From: Mallotus nudiflorus
Lineage: Eukaryota > Streptophyta > Magnoliopsida > Malpighiales > Euphorbiaceae
Assembly (NCBI GenBank): GCA_947683625.1
Contig: CANTUR010000384.1
Span: 928,001-992,000, forward strand
Length of the DNA: 64,000 nt
Direction of reading: 5' to 3'
Shown here: positions 12,365-23,559 of the stretch, piece after piece
Layout: each line of letters begins with the position of its first letter
How positions within the stretch are numbered: position 1 is the first letter of the stretch
Translations under genes and position numbers: made by a program
Notes under the pieces: model-generated
The model's input: the letters and a program-made list of their open reading frames with translations, nothing else
Database searches by the model: none
What the model was told of the DNA's origin: nothing

Positions 12365-15066
12365 TTAAATAGAGTTTTAGTTGAAGCTAATCTATTATAG
12401 TTAATTAATTTAATCCTATATATGTAATCTATCCTAACGGATGTAATTAGTTAAAATTCAATATTTAAAACATATGATAAAAAGAATTTTCTAAAATTCT
12501 CTATTATGTAGAGATTTTTATCTTATTGGATGTAACCATTTAAAATTTAATATTTTAAATATATGATAAACAAAATTTTTTAAAATTTTGTGGAGATTTT
12601 TACTTTTATTAAAATTTAAAAATAATAAAATATAATTTAACAATATACACATGACTTTTTCTATGAATTTCTATCCTAGGTGGCACTCTATATTGATTTC
12701 TCTTTGCTTTAGTTTTATATAGATATATAGATGGGGGAGTTCACTTGGTGAGAGAGAGAGTGACAGACTGCCATTGAGAAAACATGGTAGATAAGTATAA
12801 ATACATTTATGCTCTATCGAAAGATCTTAGCTGCTGTGGATGAAATATTGGCAGTCTTTGTTTTAACTTTATATAGTTATATAGATTTTAAAAGAGTTTT
12901 AATTGTAGTTAAATAATTTAAATTTGTTTAAACACATACATTGAACTTTCAAATATTTATTTGATTGGATTATTTTTGATAGAGTTATAGTTGTAGTTAA
13001 TATATCATATTTAATGAATTAATCGTATATATTTAATCTATCCTATTTGATATAATTAGTTAAAATTTAATATTTAAAAAAAGAGTTTTACTTGTAGTTA
13101 AATAATTTAATTTTGTTCAAACATACACATTGAACTTTCAAATATTTATTTAACTGGATTATTTTAGATAGAGTTTTAGTTGTAGCTAATCTATCATATT
13201 TAACTAATTTAACCCTATGTATGTAATCTATCCTAATTGATGTAATTAGTTAAAATTCAATATTTAAAATATATGATAAAAAGAATTTTTGAAAATTCTA
13301 TAGAGATTTTTATCTTATTGGATGCAACCAGTTAAAATTCAATTTTTAAATATATGATAAATTTTTTTTTTTAAAATTTTGTAGAGATTTTTACTTTTAT
13401 TAAAATTTAAAAATAATAAAATATAATTTAACAATATACACGTGGCTTTTTCAATGAATTTCTATCCTAGGTGGCACTCTATATTGATTTCTATTTGCTT
13501 TAGCTTTATATAGATATATATATTGGAGAGTTCACCTAGTGAGAGACTGTCATTGAGAAAACACTGTTAGGTAAGTATGAACACATTTATACTCTACCGA
13601 AAGAATTAGCAACGATGGATGAAATATTAGCGGTCATTGTTTTAGCTTTATATAGATATATATATTTTAAAAGAGTTTTAGTTGCAGTTAAATAATTTAA
13701 ATTTGTTTAAACTTACACATTGAACTTTCAAATATTTATTTGACCGGATTATTTTTGATAGAGTTTTAGTTGTAGTTAATATATAATATTTAATGAATTT
13801 AATTGTATATATTTAATCTATCGTATTTGATGTAATTAGTTAAAATTCAATATTTTAAAAAATAGTTTTAGTTATAGTTAAATAATTTAATTTTGTTCAA
13901 ACATACACATTGAACTTTCAAATATTTATTTGACTAGATTATTTTAGATAGAGTTTTAATTGTAGCTAATCTATCATATTTAACTAATTTAATCCTATAT
14001 ATCTAAGCTATCATAATGGATGTAATTAGTTAAAATTCAATATTTAAAACATATGATAAAAAGAATTTTTAAAATTCTATAGAGATTTTTATCTTATTGG
14101 ATGTAATCTTTTAAAATTCAATATTTTAAATATATGATAAAAATTTTTTTTTAAAATTTTGTAGAGATTTTTACTTTTACTAAAATTAAAAAATATATAA
14201 TATAATTTAACAATATACTTGTGGCTTTTTCGATAACTTTCTATCCTAGGTGGCACTCTATATTAATTTCTCTTTGCTTTAGCTTTATATAGATATAGAT
14301 GAGGGAGTTCCCCTAGTGAGAGAGAGTAAGAGACTGCCATTAAGGAAACACTGTTAGGTAAATATGAACGCATTTATACTCTACCAAATGAATAAGTAAT
14401 AGCGGATGAAATATCAGCTGTCTTTGTATTATCTTTATTCATATATATAGATTTTAAAAGAGTTTTAGTTGTAGTTAAATAATTTAAATTTGTTCAAACA
14501 TACACATTGAACTTTCAAATATTTATTTGACTGGATTTTTTTGATAGAGTTTTAGTTGTAGTTAATATATCATATTTAATGAATTTAATCATATATATTT
14601 AATCTATCTTATTTGATGTAATTAGTTAAAATTCAATATTTTAAAAAAGAGTTTTAGTTTGTAGTTAAATAATTTAATTTTGTTCATACATACACATTGA
14701 ACTTTCAAATATTTATTTAGCTGGATTATTTTAAATCGAGTTTTAGTTGTAGCTAATGTATAATACTTAGCTAATTTAATCCTATAAATGTAATCTATCA
14801 TAAGGGATGTAATTAATTAAAATTCAATATTTAAAACATATGGTAACAAGAATTGTCTAAAATTTTGTAGAGATTTTTATCTTATTGGATGCAACCAGTT
14901 AAAATTCAATATTTTAAATACAAGATAAACATAATTTTTTAAAATTTTGCAGTGATTTTTACTTTTATTAAAATTTAAAAATAATAAAATATAATTTAAC
15001 AATGTACATGTGGCTTTTTTTATGAATTTCTATCCTAGGTGGCACTCTTTATTGATTTCTCTTTAA
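12365..15066. repeat. Tandem array of ~785-bp AT-rich units
   Basis: The marker CCTAGGTGGCACTC recurs at about 12675, 13465, 14245 and 15034, giving periods of about 790, 780 and 789 bp. Each unit also repeats GAGTTTTAGTTGTAG-type blocks, a CATTGAACTTTCAAATATTT block and a GAGAGACTGCCATT block in the same order. Inside each unit a sub-block of about 180 bp (GAGTTTTAGTTGTAGTTAAA through a TTAATCTATC-like end) occurs twice, so there is higher-order structure. About three to three and a half units are present. No coding frame and no known satellite family was recognised. The array abuts the Tat element insertion at 15099. Confidence 0.85.
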
Positions 15067-15098
15067 GGTACAATTTGTATCCATCTCTCCACCATGGG

Positions 15099-15103
15099 GA
15101 GTG
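15099..15103. repeat. Target-site duplication, left copy (GAGTG)
   Basis: GAGTG directly precedes the 5' LTR start TGTAAGC and recurs at 32859-32863 directly after the 3' LTR end TCTACA. A 5-bp duplication is what a retroviral-type integrase leaves, and it fixes the ends of the element. Confidence 0.85.
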
Positions 15104-17114
15104 TGTAAGCACCCAATTTCGGGATGCAATTATGCATAATTGCGACGTAAGCCCCTATGATGAAATTTGTTCAAAAATTGAATTTGGTTGTTGATTTTTT
15201 GGACTTTAAGGACTAAATTGCAATGTTTTTTTATGATTTGATTGCAAATAAGTCATTTTTAGGGGTCTTTTGATAATTAAAAGTTTTTTAAAAAAAATAT
15301 TAGGATCGACATTGGTGTAATGCCACAATGCCGATGCGCAATAATTCCATTTTTTGATTTTTTTCGCTTATTTTTCCTTATTTTTATCGATTTTTTTAGT
15401 GTTTTGATTGGTTGAAAATTCAAATTTTTATCTGATAAGGTTTTTTTTTTTAAAGAAAAAAGAAACGTAGAAGATATTTTTTTTGAAATCAAAACAAACG
15501 CTATCTGATATGATCAGATAGGTATGTTCCTCATTTGGAGGAAGTTTAGTACGCGCAGACTCCGCATTTAAAAGCAGAGTCTGCATGCGTGCTGGAAAAA
15601 AAGAAAAAAAAAGGTTTTTTGGCGAGAGGATTTTTATAGACGGAAAAAAAAGGCTTTGATTTCTCCGTTCTTTAAAAACCTTAACTTTTGCAGTTCGAGG
15701 AAGACGATACAACGATTTTTAGTCTCCAAATCAACACTGAGTCAATTTCATCGATGAAAATCCTAATCTGAGGGGCCGAAAAAGGGCATATGCACAACAT
15801 TCACTTTTTCTTTCTTCTCTTCTGTGATTTTTATTCATTTCGTTAATTATTTTATTATTTAATTTCACTACTAGTTTGATTGTTTTTTTTTTTTTTGTGG
15901 ATTGAGGAGGAGGATACCGCCTATGTTTAATTGAATAGAAGATCCATGGAATGCCATGGATGAACCTATATTGTTTTAGTAATAGTTCTTAGGATTTTAA
16001 TTATTATTCTGCATTTTTGTATCCTGTGTAATTTATTTTAATTTCTGGGTGTATAATTATTTAAATTTAATTCTGTACATAGTCTATAATAACCCCAGTA
16101 GTGGAAATAGTGAAAGATTTAAATTTCTGTACTTTAAAATTGATTAGTAATTAGGTTCAATTGGGTAAAAATTAATTAAAATTAATGGTGGCTTTAGTTA
16201 AATTAGGGTTTGCACGTAATTAATTTAGGATTTTTTTTTAGAAAATCATTGTAATGTTTGTTTGATCTATTTTTTGTGATTTATTTATTTTGGGCTTTTT
16301 TTTTTTTTTATGTTTTTATGTTTTGGGCCCCAAGCCCACGTTTAGGTCTAACTTACTTAATAAATAGGCTTAAAAAATGATTTAGGTTTTTTAAATAATT
16401 AAAATCAACTTAGGCCCATTAGGTTAATTAGATTTTAGGCCCGCTTAGTTAATTAAAATTGTTTAGACTTAGCTCAGCTTATTTAATTGCATTTCTTTTA
16501 AAATAAATAGACCTAGGCCCACATTTCATTTAAAATAAAATCAGATTAAGACTTAGGCCCACTAATTTATTTTCATCTTTAAAATTGAATAGACTTAAGC
16601 TCATATCTTAGAAAGACTAAAAAAATATAGATTTAGGCTCATTAATTAATAGGCCCACTTTTTCTATTTCACTTGTAAATAAAATGTAGATTTAGCTAAC
16701 TTATTTAAGAAAAATTAACATAGTTTAGACCTAGGGACAACGTGATCTTGAGTGCATTTTTTCTTATAATTTTATTGACTTGTTGCCTTTTTGGGTAGAT
16801 GGATGTTAATTAGGGTTTAATAAAATTGCATGTAATTAGAGGATAAAATAATCATTTATAAAATTATTCTAAATGAACACGAGACTAAGAGAAGTTAGTA
16901 TTTTGTATCCAGAATCTCCTAGTTGTGGTGCTAATTTTCTTTTAGAGAATCGAGTACCACCAATCAAATTTTCCCAGTTATTACCCTGGGTGGCAACTCC
17001 TCATCTCCACGCCATGTCTTTGTGACAGTGGTTAGTGTGTTCTCTAAGGCCCTGAGCCTAAACAGTGTCACAGTTGCTAAAATCTTGGACGTGCGCTAAA
17101 CCCCACCATCTATA
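15104..17114 (+). repeat. 5' LTR of the Tat element
   Basis: It begins TGTAAGCACC and ends TCTATA (the 3' copy ends TCTACA, so the canonical CA end has mutated). It aligns along its length with 30828-32858. It contains a hairpin at 15555-15584 and a stretch at about 16310-16740 with many TTAGGCCCA-like motifs. Promoter and polyadenylation signals should lie here, but their positions cannot be read with confidence. Confidence 0.9.
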
Positions 17115-17115
17115 G

Positions 17116-17132
17116 TGGCGACTCCATTGTGG
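17116..17132 (+). other. Likely primer binding site
   Basis: TGGCGACTCCATTGTGG starts one base after the LTR. It resembles the TGGCGACTCC-type primer site I associate with Tat/Ogre elements (tRNA-Arg primed), not the initiator-Met type. The position is right; the tRNA assignment is from memory. Confidence 0.55.
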
Positions 17133-17301
17133 ATAAGAGATACTGATTCTACTTATGTTCTTTAGAATTGTTTTATCGATTATTATTTTATTCTTACATT
17201 CATTTTGCATGTCCCTACTAAACGAATGGCGTTGGTTTATGATTCCATGGTTCCATTAGCTTCATGGGGTTGTAGATTGGCTAACCATCACTCTTAGCCT
17301 T

Positions 17302-17515
17302 AACTCGGTTCAAGAGAGATTACCGGACTCATATGACCAAAGTCTGTAACCCAAGTCCCTAAGGTGGGTAATCTTCTCTTGAGTTGATAAAGGATGCTGG
17401 GCCCCTTTGACCTTGGTTTGTAACTCAAAGTCCATAATGGAGAGCATCTTGCTAAGGGAACCTTAACTTTTTACCGGACCCTAACCACATATAATGGCCT
17501 AGTTACTTCCCTTAG
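17302..17515 (+). repeat. Three consecutive hairpins in the Tat leader
   Basis: Three inverted repeats follow one another. CAAGAGAGATTACC (17311-17324) faces GGGTAATCTTCTCTTG (17366-17381). AAGGATGCT (17390-17398) faces AGCATCTT (17443-17450). CTAAGGGAA (17452-17460) faces TTCCCTTAG (17507-17515), a perfect 9-bp match. The loops of the first two are alike (GACCAAAGTCTGTAACCCAA versus GACCTTGGTTTGTAACTCAA), so the units are probably duplicates. Lying between the primer site and gag, they could act in RNA packaging, dimerisation or translation. Confidence 0.7.
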
Positions 17516-17936
17516 GATCTTCACCCAAAGTACTCATTTGTTTGAATTGCCATGAAGTATTTCTATTTATAAAAGCCCAGGCCTATACCTTTAAAGCTCA
17601 TTTAGGCTAATAAGGATTAGGCTATTCCTTTATATTTAAAAATGCTACTTCTATGCTTTTTCTTTTAAGAGAGATTTGGCATGTGCGTCGGCTCTTAATA
17701 TCCCCTGTTGATATGAAGGCCAAGACCAAAAATCCTCGAAAAAGAAACTCGCCATTGAACACGTGTGTGGGAGGAATAAGGTTGGAAGGCTTATGCTTAT
17801 ATGTTACTTGTTGATTTCTTCTTGATACTTACTATTTACTAAGTGTTTGCCTGCTCCTTATTGCATAAACACATGCATCATGCATACATGCATACATACA
17901 GTTCATGCATCATACTAATACCTTATTTTGTAGCCA

Positions 17937-19576
17937 TCATAGATTCATCCGGGTCTTCTCGTATTTGGGGACGAAGAGGTGGCAGATTGACCAGAGTTGA
18001 TTTAAGTTCGGAGTCCATAGCTCAAGACATTCTTCACAGACTGGAGAGACTAGAGGGGAGTCCAATTAACCCACTATTCCTAGAAGCTGAATTAGCTTAG
18101 ACTAAACAAAATGAAATGGAACAACAACTATAGATGTGGACTTTAGAGAACATTAAAGGAGCTTTGATGGATGACATGAGAGCTATGATGCAAGATGAAC
18201 TGAGACAGGCTTTGGCCGGACTAGTGCAACCTGTTGTTGGACAACCACCTGTTGCTGTTATTGAACAACCACCTACTGCTACTGTTGAACAACCACCTAT
18301 TGTAGGAGCTCCACCTGTTGCTCCTCCACCTACTGCTAACAATGCTGGGGGGCAACCTGCTCCTAGAAATGTGCCTGCTACTGATGTGAGTATGGAAGAC
18401 GTTGAAAACTACATGGTAGAAAAGGCAAAGAGAGAGTCACTTGAATTGGTTCAAGACCTTGAGTCTAAGCAGATGCAAGCATTGACTCAGAAAATGTCTA
18501 AGATGGAAGATCTGATTAGAGGACAAAGAATGGGATATTCTTTTGACTTTGATGACATGCTGCAAATGGAGGGAGATAAGCTGCCTGAAAAATTCAAAAT
18601 GCCTTAATTACAAAAGTTTGATGGGAGAGGAGATCTAAGGATTCATTTAAGTTAATACACCATAACCATGAGCACTACTAAAGCACCATTGTCAGTAGTT
18701 GCTAGGCTATTTATGTTGTCCCTAGAAGGAATGGCTGTGAACTGGTACCATGGGTTAGAAAAGTCTGTTAGAGCTGATTGGAAGGAGCTATGTACTGCAT
18801 TCTTGAAGCAATATGATTATAACACTTGATTGGAAGTGTCAATTAGGAATTTGGAGTTGACTAAACAAAAATCAAATGAGTCCTTTTCTAATTTCTTAAC
18901 TCGTTTCATGAATAAAGCAGGGATGATGAAAAATAAGCTTGCTGAGAAGGATTAAGTTAGAATGATAGTCCGTAATGTGTCACCTAATTTGGTCGAGAGG
19001 TTACAAATGATGAATTTGAAAACCTTAGTGGATTTGTATGATGATGGGTTACAAGCTAAGGAAATTGAGAGTGAGACAAAGAAAACTGTTAGAGGCATAG
19101 GAACTTGAAACTACCCAATTGGGGGCATACAACAAGGAAGTACTAGCCGAGCTGTAGAAGTGCGTGTAGTTCAGTAACCCCGAAGGTTCTCTAACTTCAA
19201 CCAACCACTCTCCAAAGTCATAGAGAGGCTAATCCAAAAAGGCTTGCTTCGACCCTTAACCTTTTCCAAACCCCCGAATCCAAATCTCTTTGGCTATGAT
19301 CCAAACAGAAACTGTAAATTCTACCAAACTGCTGGCCATCCCACAGACAATTATATTCACCTAAAACATAAGATCCAAAACCTAATAGACTCTGGAAAAA
19401 TCATCGACCTTGAGAAATCCAACTCTAACCCAAACACCAGAAACAACCCTTTCCCAAACTACCAAAATGTTCCACTACCAACCACCATGATGATCAACTC
19501 AGGAGTTAGTGAGGAAGAAGTGCTAAGCTCCTTTGAGGACCTAAAACCTATATCCAATGAAGAACCTTTTAGATAG
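17937..19576 (+). pseudogene. gag: gag of the Tat element (broken)
   Basis: Capsid/nucleocapsid precursor that would package the element RNA. The visible segments are in one frame at first: a start region with RIWGRRGGRLTRVDL, then MWTLENIKGALMDDMRAMMQ, a Pro-rich stretch with three QPP-type repeats, the gag-like KLPEKFKMP and MAVNWYHGLEKSVRADW, and a C-terminal part at 19244 on with NCKFYQTAGHPTDNYIHLKH. That last segment is the Tat equivalent of a nucleocapsid. At least seven in-frame stops interrupt it (for example 18098-18100, 18131-18133 and 18605-18607). The exact start is uncertain because the N terminus is poorly conserved. Confidence 0.8.
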
Positions 19577-19885
19577 TCACAGAGAGGAGTAGAAGACTTA
19601 TTGGGCCAGCCCTCAGGTAAGTTTGATTGTAAGGTATTCTACTCGAAACCACCATCTGCTAATATCCCTATTGAATCAATTGAGCCCTTAGGTTGGGGAG
19701 ATGAGTTTGATGATAAGCCAATAAAAGAAGAGCATAAAATTCCCGAGCAGTCACTAAGAGGAGTTAAAGATCTGTTGGGACAACCTTCGGGCAAGTTTGA
19801 TTATAGAGTATTCTATTCTAAACCTGCTTCTGCTGACATCCCCATTGAATTGATTATGCCGATAAGATGGGGTGATGAATTTGAA
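19577..19885 (+). repeat. Two-copy tandem duplication in the gag-protease linker (period ~174 bp)
   Basis: Two protein segments share the pattern DLLGQPSGKFD, VFYSKP, NIPIE or DIPIE, and WGDEF, spaced alike. They are encoded at about 19577-19710 and 19751-19885. Nucleotide identity is moderate, so the duplication is old relative to the insertion. The frame stays open across both copies within 19601-20161. Function is unknown. Confidence 0.8.
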
Positions 19886-20275
19886 GAAGATGAATTCTTA
19901 ACCCTAGAAATGTCCCAAGGAGAGGTTGAAGAGCTGCTAAGTCAACATATGGACAAGCTGAGGGAGTTGAAGGGAAAAGAAACATGCACAGTGGAAGTTT
20001 GGAAAAATGGGAAAAGAGAACGGATCGTAGGGGCCATGGACATTTGGTATGATTCTGATGAAGAAAAACCCACTGGATTCGATGTATGGAGTGGTACTCC
20101 AAATGTAAATCATGTTACCAGAAGCGGGAGGAATTACTGGGCAGCAGGAAAGCAAAATTAAAGAGTAGCAGAAAGGGAAGAAACAGAAGATGCAGAAGTA
20201 GAGGAAGGATAAAAAGAAGACCTGATCCTAGAATAAATCAAGAAAGCTAAGGCAAACGTCAGCATTTGGGAATTA

Positions 20276-21040
20276 TTGATGCATTTAGACAACCATAGAA
20301 GGGCTCTGATTAAAGCTTTGTTGAACATAAGCATTGAAACAACCGCTACTCCAGAAGTTATGGTGGCAAAGGTTACAAAAAAGAAACATAGGCTGGTAGC
20401 ATTCTCAGATGATGACTTGCCTTTGGAAGGAAGAAATCATAACAAGGCATTATTTATCCCAGCTGAAGTAAAAGGGAAGAGAACTAACTTTGTGATGGTG
20501 GATGATGGTTCAGCTATAAATGTATGCCTACTAAAAATCCTACCTAATTTAGGTCTGAAAGTAGATGACTTGACGACTTCGAACCTCATAATCAGAGCTT
20601 ACGATGATGGTACCAGGAATGTGGAGGGAACATTTCAAGCTTTGGTCAAAACAGGGCTTGTAGAGTCAACTATTTAATTTACTGTATTGGACATCCCTGT
20701 TACCTATGCCCTGCTATTGGGAAGGCCATGGTTTCATGCCCTGGGAGGAGTACCTTCAACAGTGCACCAGAAAATAAAATTCCCTCATGAAGGAGATGTT
20801 GTGACAATAGAAGCTGGAACCAATGCAGTTGTGGCAGCCATACTTGATAAACAGAAGCAAGTGTGTGTTCCGCCTAGTTTCCAAGTCGCTGGAATATTTG
20901 ATGAGATGGATCCTAGGGTTGCAAAAATGATGGAAAGCATGAATTATCGACCTGGATAGGGGCTCGGGAAGAATGAACAAGGAAGCCTTAAGCCCCCGAA
21001 CATTAAAACCTAGGACCATACGAAGGGTTTGGGATCTACT
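20276..21040 (+). pseudogene. Protease and G-patch-like segment of the Tat element
   Basis: The aspartic protease that would cut the Gag-Pol polyprotein is recognised by VDDGSAINV at about residues 76-84 of the frame from 20276, followed by the LPNLGLKVDDL strand. A stop at 20675-20677 breaks it before TYALLLGRPWFHALGGVPST. After the protease, near 20940-21010, comes NYRPG, a stop, then GLGKNEQG, which fits a G-patch-like motif. Tat elements are known to carry such a segment between protease and RT. The catalytic motif reads DDG where DTG or DSG is usual. Confidence 0.8.
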
Positions 21041-21656
21041 GAGGTAGGACCAACTAGTAGAGGAGTAAAGAAGAAAGAGAAAGCAAAAAGAAATAAGCCC
21101 TTGGGAAGGATTGGACCGCTAAGTAAGAATTTCATCAAGCCAAGGGAAGGCAAGTATTATCTAGGCACCAAAGAATCTGTTAATATGGTTGGAAAATATG
21201 TCCCTGGGTTTGAGACCTTCAAGGAGCAGATTGTGGAAAGCCTAGTGACTGGCAACAAAGAGGAAGTCATGAAGCAAGTAACTGAAAGGATGGGTGATGA
21301 TGTTGTTGAAGAGTTGCTGTGTCTACCACCTGAGAAGGAACCACTCCAGGACTTAGCTACTGTTATTAGTGATAGTTTATTGATGTTTTTTATGAAGAAA
21401 ATGATGTAATAATGTCCGATCTTTATGCATATGAAGATGTTATTTTTTTTATGGTCAATGATATGAATGCTGGTTTTGCTTACTTGTGTGATGTGCATCC
21501 TAATAGTTCTGTGCATTATAATTTTGATCGGTCATGCATGTTTGACATTAATTCAATTCAATTTGATTCATTTAACATGGGCACAAATGATAATCCAAAG
21601 AACATTTCTATATCACATGATGTAACTCTTGAAGAGAGAAAAAATTTTGAGAGAAT
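21041..21656 (+). pseudogene. Protease-RT linker of the Tat element
   Basis: An acidic and then variable linker of the Tat polyprotein. The first part (21029-21409) has a basic KKKEKAKRNKPLGRIGPLSK stretch followed by KYVPGFETFKEQIVESLVTG; two stops follow at 21408-21413. The second part (from 21412) is low-complexity and ends with TLEERKNFERI, just before the RT frame begins in another phase. No enzyme domain is seen. Confidence 0.6.
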
Positions 21657-23083
21657 ATGAACAAAAAGAAAGGTATATTCGCTTGGACTTATGAAGACAT
21701 GCCAGGTTTAGATAGGGAAATAGTAGAGCATCATATTCCAACTCATCCAGAAACCAAGCCAGTTAAACAGAAATTGCGCAGATTAAGACCAGAATGGATA
21801 GAAAAGATAAGGGAGGAAATTGCCAAGCAAATACAGGCTAACTTCCTAGAAGTAGTAGACTACCCTCAATGGCTAGCAAACATAGTACCTGTTCCTAAGA
21901 AGGATGGCAAAGTACAAATGTGTGTATATTTTAAGGATTCAAACAAAGCCTATCCAAAGGATGACTTCCCGTTACCTCACATTGATGTAATAGTGGATAG
22001 CGCTGCAGCAAGTGCAATGTATTCTTTTATGGATGAATTTTTTAGGTACAACCAGATCATGATGGCAGTCATGGATAAGATTAAGACAACTTTCATCATA
22101 GAATGGGGGACTTATTGTTACAAGGTGATGCCTTTTGGACTAAAGAATGCATGTGTAACTTACCAAAGAGCCGCTACTGCACTTTTCCATGATATGATGC
22201 ATAAGGAGGTTGAAGTGTATGTGGATGACATGATGATCAAATCAAAGACAAGAGGAGGACATTTTGAAGCCTTAGACAAGTTCTTAGCTTGAATTGAAAG
22301 GTACAACTTGAGACTCAATCCGAAGAAGTGCATTTTTGGGGTTACTTCAGGGAAACTGTTAGGACATATAGTGAGCAGCCGAGGAATTGAAGTGGATCCA
22401 GATAAAGTGAAAGCCATCCAGGAAATGTCGGCACCAAAGACGGAGAAAGAAGTAAGAGGATTCTTTGGCAGATTACAGTATATTAGTAAATTTATCGTAA
22501 AATGCACTAACATTTGTGACCGTATCTTTAAGCTCTTAAAGAAAGATCAGCCAGTTAAGTGGAATGATGATTGTCAGAAAGCTTTTGATAAGATCAAGGA
22601 GTATCTTGTTAATCCACCTATTTTGAAACCACCTAGACAGGGTAAGCCATTGGTTTTTTACTTGGCTTTAGAAGAGAATGCAATGGGGGCAATGTTAGCA
22701 CAAGTAGGGTCAGATGGAATAGAGCACGCAGTGTAATACTTGAGCAAGAAGTTTCTGCCGTACGAGGAAAAATATGATTTAGTAGAAAAGACATGTCTGA
22801 TCATGATTTGGGCTATGATAAAATTGAGGCATTATTTTCAATCTTACAAGGTTCAAGCGTTTCAAGAATAGACCCTTTAAGGTATCTATTTCAAGCATCG
22901 ACTTTAACTGGAAAAATGTCTCGATGGTTAGTACTCTTAACTGAATTTGATATAGAATACATTACTATAAAGGTAATCAAGGGAAGAGCAGTAGCAAAAT
23001 TCTTAGCTCAGAATGCGATCAAAGTTGAAGAGCAGTGGAATTTGGAGTTTCCAGATGAGAACTTAGTAGTTGTAGAGCACTAG
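21657..23083 (+). pseudogene. pol: Reverse transcriptase and first RNase H of the Tat element
   Basis: RT copies the element RNA into DNA and RNase H removes the RNA strand. Motifs: HHIPTHPETKPVKQKLRRLR at the N terminus, PKDDFPLPHIDV, YCYKVMPFGLKNA and the catalytic YVDDM at about 22220. After a TGA at 22290-22292 the frame resumes with YNLRLNPKKCIFGV and GKLLGHIVSSRGIEVDP. The connection and RNase H follow (KWNDDCQKAFDKIKEYL, PLVFYLA). A stop at 22734-22736 and a frameshift near 22790 break the RNase H. The first RT aspartate block reads MCVYFKDSNKA where CVDYRDLNKA is usual. Confidence 0.9.
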
Positions 23084-23480
23084 GAGTGGAAACTTTACTT
23101 TGATGGAGCTGTAAATAACAAAGGAGCTGGATTGGGAGTGATTCTTTTTAGACCAAAAGGAGAAACCATACCAATGGTAAAGAAATTTGATTTCAAGGTC
23201 ACAAACAATATGGCCGAGTATGAAGCATGTATTTGTGGGATTGAGGCGGCTGTGGCAGCTTGAGCAAAAGATTTGTTGGTCTTTGGAGATTCAATGTTAA
23301 TCATCAATCAGGCTAATGAAGAATGGGAAGTAAAAGAGGAAAGGCTGAAGCTTTATATCTGCTATTTGAAAGCCTTAATGAAGAATTTCACCAAATGTCT
23401 CTTTATCCATCTATCCAGAGATGATAATTAGATGGCGAATGCACTTGCAACACTCTATTCAATGTGGGATGGTACAACTG
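23084..23480 (+). pseudogene. Second, archaeal-type-like RNase H of the Tat element
   Basis: After the first RNase H, a second RNase H fold is readable: LYFDGAVNNKGAGLGVILF, then NNMAEYEACICGIEAA, then LLVFGDSMLIINQ. These carry the D, E and D of the active site in order. A second RNase H between RNase H and integrase is a known hallmark of Tat elements. Two stops, TGA in AA-stop-AKDLLVFGDS and TAG near 23430, inactivate it. Confidence 0.85.
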
Positions 23481-23559
23481 GGTTGGCTATGAAACCTTTA
23501 GTGATCATGAAATCTAAAGCACCGTGTTATGGGGGTGAGTAGATTATGAATGTTCAAAT

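Noticed and set aside
22160..22513. Minus-strand frame of 117 codons
   Set aside because: It is antisense to conserved RT sequence; no independent homology.
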